64,000 nucleotides of DNA from Actinomycetota bacterium. Lineage in GTDB: Bacteria > Actinomycetota > Acidimicrobiia > Acidimicrobiales > Iamiaceae. Of this stretch, positions 8,922 through 16,969 are shown one piece after another. The notes beneath the pieces were generated by a model. The model was not told where the DNA came from and did not search any database. It worked only from the letters and a program-made list of their open reading frames with translations. The stretch lies in contig JAHBSO010000013.1 in the NCBI GenBank assembly GCA_019639075.1, positions 1 to 64,000 on the forward strand, read 5' to 3'. Both the position numbers and the translations under genes were made by a program. Each line of letters starts with the position of its first letter. Position 1 is the first letter of the stretch.

Positions 8922-9820
8922 AGCGGGTCCTCGCGATCGCCGGCGCCGCCGCGCTGGTCGCCGTGGCCCTGGTCGTGCGGGGCGTGCTGGCCGGCGACGA
9001 CGACGGATCGAGCGGCGCCGGCGGCGCCCGGCCCGTGGTCGCCTGCAGCCCCGGCCTCGAACCGATCTGCGACGCGCTGGCCGACGCAGGGTTCGTCGAC
9101 CCCGGGACCGAGTCCTTCGACCTGGGATCGACGGCGTCCACCACCGGATTCGTGGACGACCGCCGCGTCGACGCGTGGATCACCTGGGACCCCGCCGGCC
9201 CGATGGCCAACTTCGACGTCGCCTCCGGCGAGCCCGTCTGGGCCGGGGCCGAGGCCGTCGGCTCCTCACCGGTCGCCCTGGCGGCGAAGCAGCCCCTCGA
9301 CGGTGAGGGCTGCGCCGCCCCCATGTCGTGGACGTGCGTGGTCAGCAGCGTCGAGGGCGGTGCGTCGGTTGCCGTCGGCCGCATCGGCACGATCGACGGG
9401 GTGGTGCGCCTCGCGCCGATCGCGGTCTCGACCCTCTCGGACGACGAGACCGTCCAGGACCTCGACGTGTCCCTCGTGCGGTCGGTCGCCGAGAGCAGCA
9501 CCCAGGCCCCGGACGACTTCGCCGCCGAGCTCCGGACCTTCGAGGTCAGGGCCGGCGCGTACGACGTCATCGTCGGACCGGCGTCCGGGTTGGACGGAGT
9601 CGTCGGCGCGACCCTCACCACACCGACCGGCGACTTCGCGATGACGCTCGTGGTCACACCGCGGGTCGGTGCGTCGACCAGATGGATCGCCGACGCGTTC
9701 GACGCCGAGGCCGTGCAGGAGGCCGTTCGTGCCGCGGGCGTGGAGCCCGGAACGGGCACACTGGCCGACGAGCAACGTGCCGGTGAGCTGTACGCCCTCC
9801 GACAGGAGATCACCCGATGA
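8918..9820 (+). CDS. Membrane-anchored extracytoplasmic protein, binding-protein-like
   Basis: A 300-residue protein with an N-terminal hydrophobic helix (about residues 4-25) followed by DDDGSS and a soluble domain. The domain has the general look of a periplasmic-binding fold (VVACSPGLEPICDALADAGF near the N-terminus, WITWDPAGP, VVTPRVGAS), but I cannot assign it to a family with certainty. It overlaps both neighbours by 4 bp: the AAA ATPase gene upstream and the SBP-VWA gene downstream. This tight coupling suggests the three products work together at the membrane. Function unknown. Confidence 0.75.
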   Translation: MKRVLAIAGAAALVAVALVVRGVLAGDDDGSSGAGGARPVVACSPGLEPICDALADAGFVDPGTESFDLGSTASTTGFVDDRRVDAWITWDPAGPMANFDVASGEPVWAGAEAVGSSPVALAAKQPLDGEGCAAPMSWTCVVSSVEGGASVAVGRIGTIDGVVRLAPIAVSTLSDDETVQDLDVSLVRSVAESSTQAPDDFAAELRTFEVRAGAYDVIVGPASGLDGVVGATLTTPTGDFAMTLVVTPRVGASTRWIADAFDAEAVQEAVRAAGVEPGTGTLADEQRAGELYALRQEITR

Positions 9821-11649
9821 GGATCACCAGGACCATCCGCGCCGTCGCCCTCGGGACGGCGCTGGCGATCGTCGCCGCCGCCTGCGGCGGGGGCGGAGGC
9901 GGAGGGGGCGGCGACGAGGACGGGCTGGGCGACCCGGGCGACTGCACGGTCGTCGACGTCGCCGTCTCGTCGGAGAAGATCGACCTGATGCGGGCGCTGG
10001 CGAAGGAGTTCAACGCCTCCGACGCGTCCGACCTCGACGACGGCTGCGCGTTCGTCCGCCCGTACCCGAAGTCGTCGGGCGGCGCCGCCGAGCTCCTGGC
10101 GAACGGGTGGACCGGCGACAGCGACCCGGCCCCGGTGATCTGGTCGCCGGCCGCGTCCAGCTGGGGCGCGATCCTGAACCAGCGGTTGAGCGAGGCCGGC
10201 GAGGCGGCCATGACCGGCGACGCCGTCTCCTTCATGCTCACCCCGCTCGTCATCGCCATGCCGAAGCCCATGGCCCAGGCGCTCGGCTGGCCCGACACGC
10301 CGATCGGATGGCGCGACATCGCCGAACTGGCCACCTCACCGGACGGGTGGGCGTCGAAGGGCCATCCGGAGTGGGGCAGCTTCAAGCTCGGCAAGACCAA
10401 CCCGAACTTCTCCACCAGCGGCCTCTCGGCCCTCATCGGTCAGACCTACGCGGCCGCCGGCAAGACCCGCGACCTCTCCACCGAGGACCTGAAGAGAGCG
10501 GAGGTCACCGACTTCTCGCAGGACGTCGAATCGGCCGTCGTCCACTACGGCGACATCACCATGACGTTCCTCAACAACTGGTTCCGCACCGACCGGGGCG
10601 GCACGTCGCTCAACTACGCGTCCGCGGTGGCCGTCGAGGAGAAGTCGGTCATCGACTACAACCAGGGCAACCCCGACGGCGTGCTCGAGCCCGGCGAGCA
10701 GGTGCGCAAGCCGAAGGTGCCGCTCGTGGCCATCTACCCCGAGGAGGGCACCCTCTACAGCGACAACCCGCTGTACGTGCTGAAGGCCGACTGGGTCGAC
10801 GCCACCGAACGGGCCGGGGCCGAGGCGTTCGTGGAGTTCGTCCAGCTCGCCGCCAACCAGGAGAAGGTGTTGGAGTACGGCTTCCGGCCCGGCAACCCCG
10901 ATGTGGCCCTCTCGAGCCCGATCAGCGAGGCCAACGGCGTCGACCCGGACCAGCCGTCGAAGCTGCTCCAGGTGCCGCAGCCCGCGGTCATGGTCGCCCT
11001 GCTCGACCGGTGGAAGGAGCAGCGCAAGGAGGCCCGGGTGATGCTCGTGCTCGACGTGTCGGGTTCGATGCAGGATCCGACCGACCCCGCCGATCCGTCG
11101 GGGCCGTCGAAGCTGGAGCTGGCGCAGAAGGCGGCCATCGAGTCGCTCGGCGAGTTCAAGTCCACCGACGACGTGGGGCTGCGGGTCTTCTCCACGAACC
11201 TCGGCCCGCAGTCCGACCAGGACTACCTCGACGTCCTCCCGATCCAGCCCATGGCGGACAACCGCGAGGCGCTCAAGAACCGCATCCGCGACCTCGTGCC
11301 CAGGAACGGCACGCCCCTCTACACCGTCACCTCGGAGGCCTACGACGCGATGCTCGCGTCGTACGACCCGACCCGCATCAACGCGATCGTCCTGCTCACG
11401 GACGGCACCAACGACGACGGAGACGACAGCGACGACAGCGACCAGCTCCAGGCCCTGCTCACGAAGCTGAAGGCCAACAACAACGGGGAGAACGACAAGC
11501 CGGTCCGCGTGTTCGCGATCGGCTACGGCACCGAGGCCAACCGCGACGTCCTGGAGCAGATCACCGACGCGTCCAACGCCGCCTACTACAGCGCCAGCGA
11601 CCCGGAGACGATCACCAAGGTGTTCACCGCGGTGATCTCGAACTTCTGA
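9817..11649 (+). CDS. Lipoprotein with solute-binding and C-terminal VWA domains
   Basis: 610 residues. The N-terminus is a lipoprotein signal with the acylated cysteine at about residue 23 in IVAAACGGGG. Residues of about 40-385 resemble an extracellular solute-binding domain (ILNQRLSEAGEAAM, FLNNWFRTDRGGT, VYPEEGT-like segment). Residues of about 405-610 form a VWA domain with the MIDAS motif DVSGSMQD near residue 413 and LLTDGTNDDG. A binding protein fused to VWA, made next to a CbxX ATPase, suggests metal-dependent ligand capture on the outer face of the membrane. The ligand is unknown. Confidence 0.85.
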   Translation: MRITRTIRAVALGTALAIVAAACGGGGGGGGGDEDGLGDPGDCTVVDVAVSSEKIDLMRALAKEFNASDASDLDDGCAFVRPYPKSSGGAAELLANGWTGDSDPAPVIWSPAASSWGAILNQRLSEAGEAAMTGDAVSFMLTPLVIAMPKPMAQALGWPDTPIGWRDIAELATSPDGWASKGHPEWGSFKLGKTNPNFSTSGLSALIGQTYAAAGKTRDLSTEDLKRAEVTDFSQDVESAVVHYGDITMTFLNNWFRTDRGGTSLNYASAVAVEEKSVIDYNQGNPDGVLEPGEQVRKPKVPLVAIYPEEGTLYSDNPLYVLKADWVDATERAGAEAFVEFVQLAANQEKVLEYGFRPGNPDVALSSPISEANGVDPDQPSKLLQVPQPAVMVALLDRWKEQRKEARVMLVLDVSGSMQDPTDPADPSGPSKLELAQKAAIESLGEFKSTDDVGLRVFSTNLGPQSDQDYLDVLPIQPMADNREALKNRIRDLVPRNGTPLYTVTSEAYDAMLASYDPTRINAIVLLTDGTNDDGDDSDDSDQLQALLTKLKANNNGENDKPVRVFAIGYGTEANRDVLEQITDASNAAYYSASDPETITKVFTAVISNF

Positions 11650-11663
11650 CGTGGTCCGCTGAG

Positions 11664-12434
11664 ATGGCGCCGACGAGCTTCCGGGACCGGTTCTTCACCC
11701 GCCCCGTGTCGCACGCCCTCACCTCGCCGAGCGGCATCCTCGCTGCCGGTGCGGGCGCAGCGATCGGCATCGTCGCCACCGCGCCGTTCAGCATCCCCGT
11801 CGCCGTGGTCGGCGGGGTGGCCGGTTCGGCGATCGGCCTCGGCGGTCGCCTGCTCGCGGCGATGCCGCCGAAGGGCGACACCGTGCGCATCGACCCGTTC
11901 GCGGTCGAGGAGCCGTGGCGCCACTCGGTGATCGACGCCCTCCAGGCCAAGGTCCGCTTCGAGCAGGCGACGAGGACCTTCGCGGCCGGCCCGCTGCGCG
12001 ACGCCGTCGAGCGGGTCGGCGGCCAGGTCGGCGAGGCCGTCGACCAGTGCTGGGAGGTGGCCCAGCAGGGCGACCTGGTGGCCAGGGCCAGGGCCAACAT
12101 CGACGACCGGGCCACCACCCGCGAGCTGGAGCGTCTGCGGTCGTCGATCGGTGACGGCACCCCGAACGACACCCAGGCCCGCACCCTCGACGCCCTGCGC
12201 AGCCAGGCCGAGAGCGCCGAGCGCCTCGACCGCCTCATGGCGGAGACGACCGACCGCCTCGACCTCCTCAACGCCCGCCTCGACCAGAGCGTCACCCAGG
12301 CGATCGAGCTCTCCGTGTCGAACCGGGCCGGCGACGCCGACGCCATCGGCGCCGACGTCGGGCGCATCGTCGACGAGCTCGAGGCGCTAAGGCTGGCGAT
12401 GGCCGACGTCCAGGGCGGGGGTTCCCCGACGTGA
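11664..12434 (+). CDS. Membrane protein with C-terminal coiled coil, unknown function
   Basis: 256 residues. Residues of about 24-65 are a glycine/alanine-rich double hydrophobic hairpin (GILAAGAGAAIGIVATAPFS, then PVAVVGGVAGSAIGLGG). The rest is charged, heptad-like helix rich in Ala, Arg, Asp and Leu, with LDRLMAETTDRLDLLNARLD. I do not recognise a family. The ATG at 11664 lies 14 bp after the SBP-VWA gene, and the stop overlaps the flippase start (GTGA at 12431-12434), so it belongs to this operon. Confidence 0.75.
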   Translation: MAPTSFRDRFFTRPVSHALTSPSGILAAGAGAAIGIVATAPFSIPVAVVGGVAGSAIGLGGRLLAAMPPKGDTVRIDPFAVEEPWRHSVIDALQAKVRFEQATRTFAAGPLRDAVERVGGQVGEAVDQCWEVAQQGDLVARARANIDDRATTRELERLRSSIGDGTPNDTQARTLDALRSQAESAERLDRLMAETTDRLDLLNARLDQSVTQAIELSVSNRAGDADAIGADVGRIVDELEALRLAMADVQGGGSPT

Positions 12435-14440
12435 GCGACCGGCCTCCCCCCGACCACGAGGTGCTGCGACCCCGGACGGTCGAGCCGGGTCGACAGGCCG
12501 ACGCCACGCCGCTCCGCCCGCGCACGGTCGCCGCGATGGGCCGACCCCAGCCCGTGCCCGCCCCGGACGGCACCCCGCCGACGAGGACGCCGGCCGAACC
12601 GGCACCGGTCGCCGACGCCCACCAGGTCGAGCACCTGCTGTTCGACGATGCCCCCCGGGTGACCCTCGACGCCGACACGACCACGATGGTCGCCGCCGCC
12701 CACGACGCCCGCGTGGCGAGCGAGGACGCGGCCCGGGGCGAGGGGGCCCGAGACCTGCAGCTCCTCGACACCGACCAGGTGTTCATCCTCGCCGACGCCC
12801 CCGAGCCCGCCCAGGAGGAGTCGACCCGGGGCCCGGACCCCTCCGACGAGCTCATCACCCCCCGCGGGATGCTCCGCAACAACCTGTTCGTCGCCAGCGG
12901 CACCGCGGTGTCCCGGCTCACCGGCCTCGCCCGCTCGGTGCTCGTCATCACGCTGCTGATCGAGGGCCTGCCGGACGCCTACCTCAACGCGAACAACACG
13001 CCGAACATGATCTACGAGCTGATCCTCGGCGGGATCCTCACGGCGACGCTCGTCCCCCTCTTCACCGACGACCTCGAGAAGGGTGGCCGCGACGGAGCCA
13101 CCTCGGCGATCATCTCGACCGCCGTCGTCGCGCTCGTCGCCGTCACGGCCATCGCGTTCGTCGCCGCGCCGCTCATCATCCTCCTGCTGAGCACCGGATC
13201 GGCCGACACCGACCGGGCCGACTACCTCTTCGTCGGCGTCCGGCTCGCCCTGCTGTTCGCGCCCCAGGTGTTCTTCTACGGCCTCATGGCCGTCTGGTCG
13301 GCGGCCCTCAACGCCCGCCACCGGTTCCTCGCCGCCGCGTGGGCACCGGTGCTCAACAACCTGGTGGCGATCGCCACGTTGGTGGTCGTCTGGCAGTACG
13401 TCGGCCACTACCCCACCCTCCACGAGGCGGTGGTCGACCAGAACATCATCCTGCTCCTCGGCATCGGGACCACCACCGGCATCGTGGTGATGGCGCTCGC
13501 GCTCTACCCGTCGATCCGCCGGGCCGGGGTCACCTTCGGCCTGCGACCCCAGTTCCGGCACCCGGCCGTGCAGCGGGCGATCCGGCTCTCGGGGTGGACC
13601 TTCGGCTACGTCATCGCGAACCTCGTCGCCGCCAACGTCATCCAGATCCTGGCCAAGCCGGGCAGCAACGACCCGTCGATCTACACGACCGCCTACCAGT
13701 TCTTCCAGCTCCCGCACGGCCTGCTCGCCGTGTCGATCATGGTCACCTTCGAACCGCTCCTCGGCCGGGCCGACGCCCGCGGCGACCGAACCGCGTTCAA
13801 CCGCCACCTGCTGCTCGGGTACCGCCTGATCGGGCTCATGATCATCCCGGCGGCGATCGGCTACCTCGCGCTTCCCCTCGGGCTGGAGAGCCGGACCTTC
13901 GTCGCCACCGGCAGCGTGTCGACCGCCTTCGCCGTGGCGTCGGTCGTGGCCGGCTTCGCGCTCGGCCTGCCCGGCTTCTCGTCGTACCTGTACACGCTCC
14001 GGGCCTTCTACGCGATGAAGAACACGAAGATCCCCTTCGCGATCAACTGCTTCGAGAACCTGGTCAACATCGCGACCGCGATCGTCTTCGTCCGGCTCTG
14101 GGGCGTCGTCGGGCTCGCCATCTCGTTCGCGGTCGCCTACACGGTCGCCTCGTTCGTGGCCCAGGCCGTCCTGCACCGCCACAGCCCCGGCTTCGACTGG
14201 AAGGGCCTCGCGAACACCTGGTTGCGCCTCATCGCCGCCGCCGCGCTCATGGGCACGATCGTCTACCTGCTGGTCCGGGCCATGGCCCCGTCGTCGCCGG
14301 CGATGGTCGTCCCGACGGTGCTGGCCGGCGTCGTCGTCGGCGCCGTCGTCTACTTCACCTCCATCATCGCCCTCCGCGTGCAGGGCATCGACGAGCTCTT
14401 CACCCGCCTGCCGGGCCTCCGCCGGTTCTCCCGGACCTGA
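12431..14440 (+). CDS. murJ: MurJ/MviN-like lipid flippase
   Basis: 669 residues. An extra, proline- and aspartate-rich cytoplasmic region covers about residues 1-145. The MviN fold follows with about 14 membrane helices and the family hallmarks NNLFVASGTAVSRLTGLAR and NTPNMIYELILGGILTATLV. MurJ moves lipid II across the membrane for peptidoglycan synthesis. Actinobacteria often carry several MviN paralogues, so this one may serve another lipid-linked substrate. The GTG start overlaps the upstream gene. The location, far from mviN-trxB loci usual in actinobacteria, favours a paralogue. The family is firm but the symbol less so. Confidence 0.85.
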   Translation: MSDRPPPDHEVLRPRTVEPGRQADATPLRPRTVAAMGRPQPVPAPDGTPPTRTPAEPAPVADAHQVEHLLFDDAPRVTLDADTTTMVAAAHDARVASEDAARGEGARDLQLLDTDQVFILADAPEPAQEESTRGPDPSDELITPRGMLRNNLFVASGTAVSRLTGLARSVLVITLLIEGLPDAYLNANNTPNMIYELILGGILTATLVPLFTDDLEKGGRDGATSAIISTAVVALVAVTAIAFVAAPLIILLLSTGSADTDRADYLFVGVRLALLFAPQVFFYGLMAVWSAALNARHRFLAAAWAPVLNNLVAIATLVVVWQYVGHYPTLHEAVVDQNIILLLGIGTTTGIVVMALALYPSIRRAGVTFGLRPQFRHPAVQRAIRLSGWTFGYVIANLVAANVIQILAKPGSNDPSIYTTAYQFFQLPHGLLAVSIMVTFEPLLGRADARGDRTAFNRHLLLGYRLIGLMIIPAAIGYLALPLGLESRTFVATGSVSTAFAVASVVAGFALGLPGFSSYLYTLRAFYAMKNTKIPFAINCFENLVNIATAIVFVRLWGVVGLAISFAVAYTVASFVAQAVLHRHSPGFDWKGLANTWLRLIAAAALMGTIVYLLVRAMAPSSPAMVVPTVLAGVVVGAVVYFTSIIALRVQGIDELFTRLPGLRRFSRT

Positions 14441-14472
14441 ACGGGGGCGGCGGCGACGGGGGCTGGTTGCCG

Positions 14473-14478
14473 TAGGCT
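14473..14478 (+). promoter_or_regulatory. Predicted -10 box (TAGGCT) of the PspA-like gene
   Basis: TAGGCT lies 6 nt before the ATG at 14485, consistent with leaderless transcription. This gives the PspA-like gene its own promoter within the 44-bp gap after the flippase gene. Confidence 0.5.
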
Positions 14479-14484
14479 GCGCCC

Positions 14485-15300
14485 ATGATCAAGTTCTTCC
14501 GACGACTGTGGAACTACATCACCGCTGGCGCGAACTCGAAGTTCGAGGAGAAGGCGGATCCGAAGATCCAGCTCGAACAGGCCATCACCGAGGCCCAGGA
14601 CCAGCACCGCAGGCTCAAGGAGCACGCGGCCAACGTGATCGCCCAGCAGAAGCAGACCGAGCTCCAGCTCAACCGGGCCATGGAGCACCTCGAGAAGCTC
14701 AACGCCAACGCCCGTCAGGCCGTGAAGATGGCCGACGCCGCGGCCAAGAGCGGCGACAACGCCAAGGCCGAGGAGTACACGAAGGCCGCCGAGACCATCG
14801 CCACCCAGCTCATCGCGACCGAGTCGCAGGTCGAGGAGCTGAAGACGATGCACTACAGCGCCACCCAGGCCGCCGACCAGGCCAAGGCCGCCGTCGCCCA
14901 GAACGGTCAGCTCCTCCAGAAGAAGCTCAGCGAGCGCAACCAGCTCCTCGGCCGCCTCGAGCAGGCCAAGATGCAGGAGCAGATGAACAAGGCGATGGAG
15001 TCGCTGTCGGAGACCGTCGGCCAGGAGGTCCCGACGTTCAACGAGGTCCGCGACAAGATCGAGACCCGCTACGCCCGGGCCAAGGGCATGGGCGAGCTGG
15101 CCGACACCTCCGTCGAGAGCCGCATGGTCGAGATCGAGGAGGCCGCGGCCAACCTGGAGGCCCAGGACCGCCTGTCCGCGATCCGGGCCCAGCTCGGCAT
15201 CGAGGACGCCACCGCCCCGGCCGAGCCCGCCGCCGAGCCCGCGGTCGCCACCGAACCGGCCACCGAACCGCCCCAGCAACAGCCCTCCCCCGGCACCTGA
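14485..15300 (+). CDS. pspA: PspA/IM30 family protein
   Basis: 271 residues, almost entirely long coiled coil. The amphipathic N-terminus (MIKFFRRLWNYITAGANSKF) followed by DPKIQLEQAITEAQDQHR is characteristic of PspA/Vipp1 proteins, ESCRT-III relatives that bind stressed membranes. The C-terminal 40 residues are a low-complexity Pro/Ala/Glu tail beyond the usual fold. A likely own promoter and the neighbouring membrane genes fit an envelope-stress role. The stop is followed by repeat DNA rather than by another gene. Confidence 0.9.
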   Translation: MIKFFRRLWNYITAGANSKFEEKADPKIQLEQAITEAQDQHRRLKEHAANVIAQQKQTELQLNRAMEHLEKLNANARQAVKMADAAAKSGDNAKAEEYTKAAETIATQLIATESQVEELKTMHYSATQAADQAKAAVAQNGQLLQKKLSERNQLLGRLEQAKMQEQMNKAMESLSETVGQEVPTFNEVRDKIETRYARAKGMGELADTSVESRMVEIEEAAANLEAQDRLSAIRAQLGIEDATAPAEPAAEPAVATEPATEPPQQQPSPGT

Positions 15301-15325
15301 GGCGTCGGCCGCTCCGCAGCCATCC

Positions 15326-15396
15326 AACCCCACTTCGCCGTTCTGGCGTAGGTCGTGGTGGGTCGGCCACCACGACCTACGCCAGAACGTGGGGTT
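15326..15396. repeat. Long palindromic element, family 1 copy 1
   Basis: A perfect 22-bp inverted repeat (15340-15361 against 15367-15388) with the 5-nt loop GTCGG. It sits inside an outer 8-bp stem AACCCCAC/GTGGGGTT (15326-15333 and 15389-15396) with a 6-nt bulge on one side. A related copy lies at 62475-62523. It follows the pspA stop and could end transcription from either strand, but it has no T-run. Confidence 0.8.
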
Positions 15397-15494
15397 GAGG
15401 GCCGCTCGACCGGCGAGGTCTCGCAGCGCTCGCCGTTCTCTGCATTTCGACTGCACTCGCCCAGGGGCTCGCTCCGCTCAATGAACAGCGTGTC

Positions 15495-15622
15495 CGCTCC
15501 TCGAGCGAGCGCAGCGAGACCTCTTTCGCTCCTCGAGCGAGCGCAGCGAGACCACTTTCGCTCCTCGAGCGAGCGCAGCGAGACCACTTTCGCTCCTTGA
15601 GCGAGCGCAGCGAGTCGAAAGG
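15495..15622. repeat. 32-bp direct-repeat array, four units
   Basis: Four abutting 32-bp units start at 15495, 15527, 15559 and 15591. Each begins CGCTCCTCGAGCGAGCGCAG. The last unit changes to CTTGAGCG...GTCGAAAGG. The gap between pspA and proB (15301-15654) holds only this array, degenerate relatives at about 15440-15490 and 15623-15654, and the palindrome. I see no gene in it. The same array type is at 42168-42327. Confidence 0.85.
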
Positions 15623-15654
15623 CGGAGAAACGACGAGCGCAGCGAGGCCTCGCG

Positions 15655-16755
15655 CTACGGGACGACGACGAGGTCGTCCCGGTGGACGACCACCGAGGAC
15701 ACGCCCTCGGGGAGGTCGGCGCTCTGCCGGCCGGCCGCAGCGGTCAGGTCGTTCGACCCGGCCCGGACGATCCCCTTCGCGAACGTGGCCCCGTCGAGGC
15801 CGGCGATCTCCACCGCGTCCTGGGCCGTGAAGCGACCCTCGACCGAGCGGACCCCGGCGGCCAGGAGCGACACGCCCCGGTCGAGCAGCGCCCGACGGGC
15901 GCCGTCGTCGACCACGATCCGCCCCGACGCCTTCACCGCGAACGCGATCCACAGCTTCCGGGCCGGCATCCGGGTCGAGCGGGGCTGCACGACGGTGCCG
16001 ACCCCGGGCGCACCGTCCAGCGCGTCGACGAGGACGCGGTCGCGACCCGCCGAGGCGATCACCGCCTTCACCCCGGCCCACGAGGCGATCTTCGCCGCCT
16101 GCACCTTGGATGCCATCCCGCCGCTGCCCCGCACGGTGCCGGTCCCCCCGGCCAGCGCCTCGAGCTCCGCGTCGAACTCGACGACCTCCTCGATCAGCGA
16201 CGCCGAGGTGTCGAGTCGGGGGTCGGCGGTGAGCAGACCGGCCGCGTCGGTGAGGAGCACGAGCAGGTCGGCGCGGAGCAGGTGGGCGACGAGCGCGCTC
16301 AGGCGGTCGTTGTCGCCGAAGCGGATCTCGTCGTCGGCGATGGCGTCGTTCTCGTTCACCACGGGAACGACGCCGAGGTCGAGCAGGCGCAGCAGGGTGC
16401 CCCGTGCGTGCAGGTACTGCTGGCGGATGCCGAAGTCGAGCGGCGCGAGGAGGAGCTGGCCCGAGACCAGGCCGAGGCCGGCGAACGCATCGTCGTAGAC
16501 CCGCATCAGCCGGCTCTGACCGATGGCCGACGCGGCCTGGAGCGTGACGGCGTCGGTCGGTCGCTGGGCGCCCCCGAGGCCGACGGCCGGGAGCCCGGCG
16601 GCGATCGCGCCCGAGGTCACGGCGACGACGCGGTGGCCGGCAGAGCGGACCGCGGCGATCTCGGCGCAGAACTTCGACACCGCGGCGACGTCGACGTCAC
16701 CGTGGTCGTCGGTGATCGACGACGTGCCGATCTTGGCCACCACCAGCTTGCTCAC
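15655..16755 (-). CDS. proB: Glutamate 5-kinase
   Basis: 366 residues, the normal length. It phosphorylates glutamate to gamma-glutamyl phosphate in the first step of proline synthesis, feeding ProA (5.5-6.7 kb). The amino-acid-kinase domain starts at VSKLVVAKIGTSSITDD and includes VVPVVNENDAI and FGDNDRLSALVA. A C-terminal PUA domain spans about residues 275-365. I chose GTG 16755 because kinase homology begins there. Upstream in-frame sequence is made of the hairpin repeats at 16811-16959 and gives a repetitive peptide with no homology. Confidence 0.96.
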   Translation of the reverse strand: MSKLVVAKIGTSSITDDHGDVDVAAVSKFCAEIAAVRSAGHRVVAVTSGAIAAGLPAVGLGGAQRPTDAVTLQAASAIGQSRLMRVYDDAFAGLGLVSGQLLLAPLDFGIRQQYLHARGTLLRLLDLGVVPVVNENDAIADDEIRFGDNDRLSALVAHLLRADLLVLLTDAAGLLTADPRLDTSASLIEEVVEFDAELEALAGGTGTVRGSGGMASKVQAAKIASWAGVKAVIASAGRDRVLVDALDGAPGVGTVVQPRSTRMPARKLWIAFAVKASGRIVVDDGARRALLDRGVSLLAAGVRSVEGRFTAQDAVEIAGLDGATFAKGIVRAGSNDLTAAAGRQSADLPEGVSSVVVHRDDLVVVP

Positions 16756-16810
16756 CCGCCAAATCTGCCCGCTCGACCCCCCGCCCGTCGAACCGTCACG
16801 GCCGGGGGAT

Positions 16811-16959
16811 GCACGGTTGGGGTCGGATCCCGACCGTGCGCCGCGGTGCGCGTCCGGTTCATCGATGCATGCACGGTCGGGATCCGACCCCAACCGTGCG
16901 CCGCGGTGCGCGTCCGGTTCGTCGATGGATGCACACTTGGGATCCGACCCCAAGTGTGC
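16811..16959. repeat. Three tandem 60-bp units, each with a fixed-loop hairpin
   Basis: Three hairpins recur at exactly 60-bp spacing: 16811-16839, 16871-16899 and 16931-16959. Each has two 11-nt arms around the 7-nt loop ATCCGAC or its complement GTCGGAT. Arms differ between copies but keep pairing (GCACGGTCGGG in one, GCACACTTGGG/CCCAAGTGTGC in another). The DNA between hairpins is also conserved (CCGCGGTGCGCGTCCGGTTC). The array fills the gap between obg and proB. Two more hairpins of the family are at 55240-55328. Confidence 0.85.
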
Positions 16960-16969
16960 GGTCACGACC

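Noticed and set aside
15495-15622. CRISPR array
   Set aside because: Units abut with no unique spacers, and the same unit occurs elsewhere in the window. No cas genes are present.
16811-16959. Coding extension upstream of proB
   Set aside because: The frame is open through the hairpin repeats but gives a peptide in which a 20-residue block repeats. Kinase homology starts at 16755.
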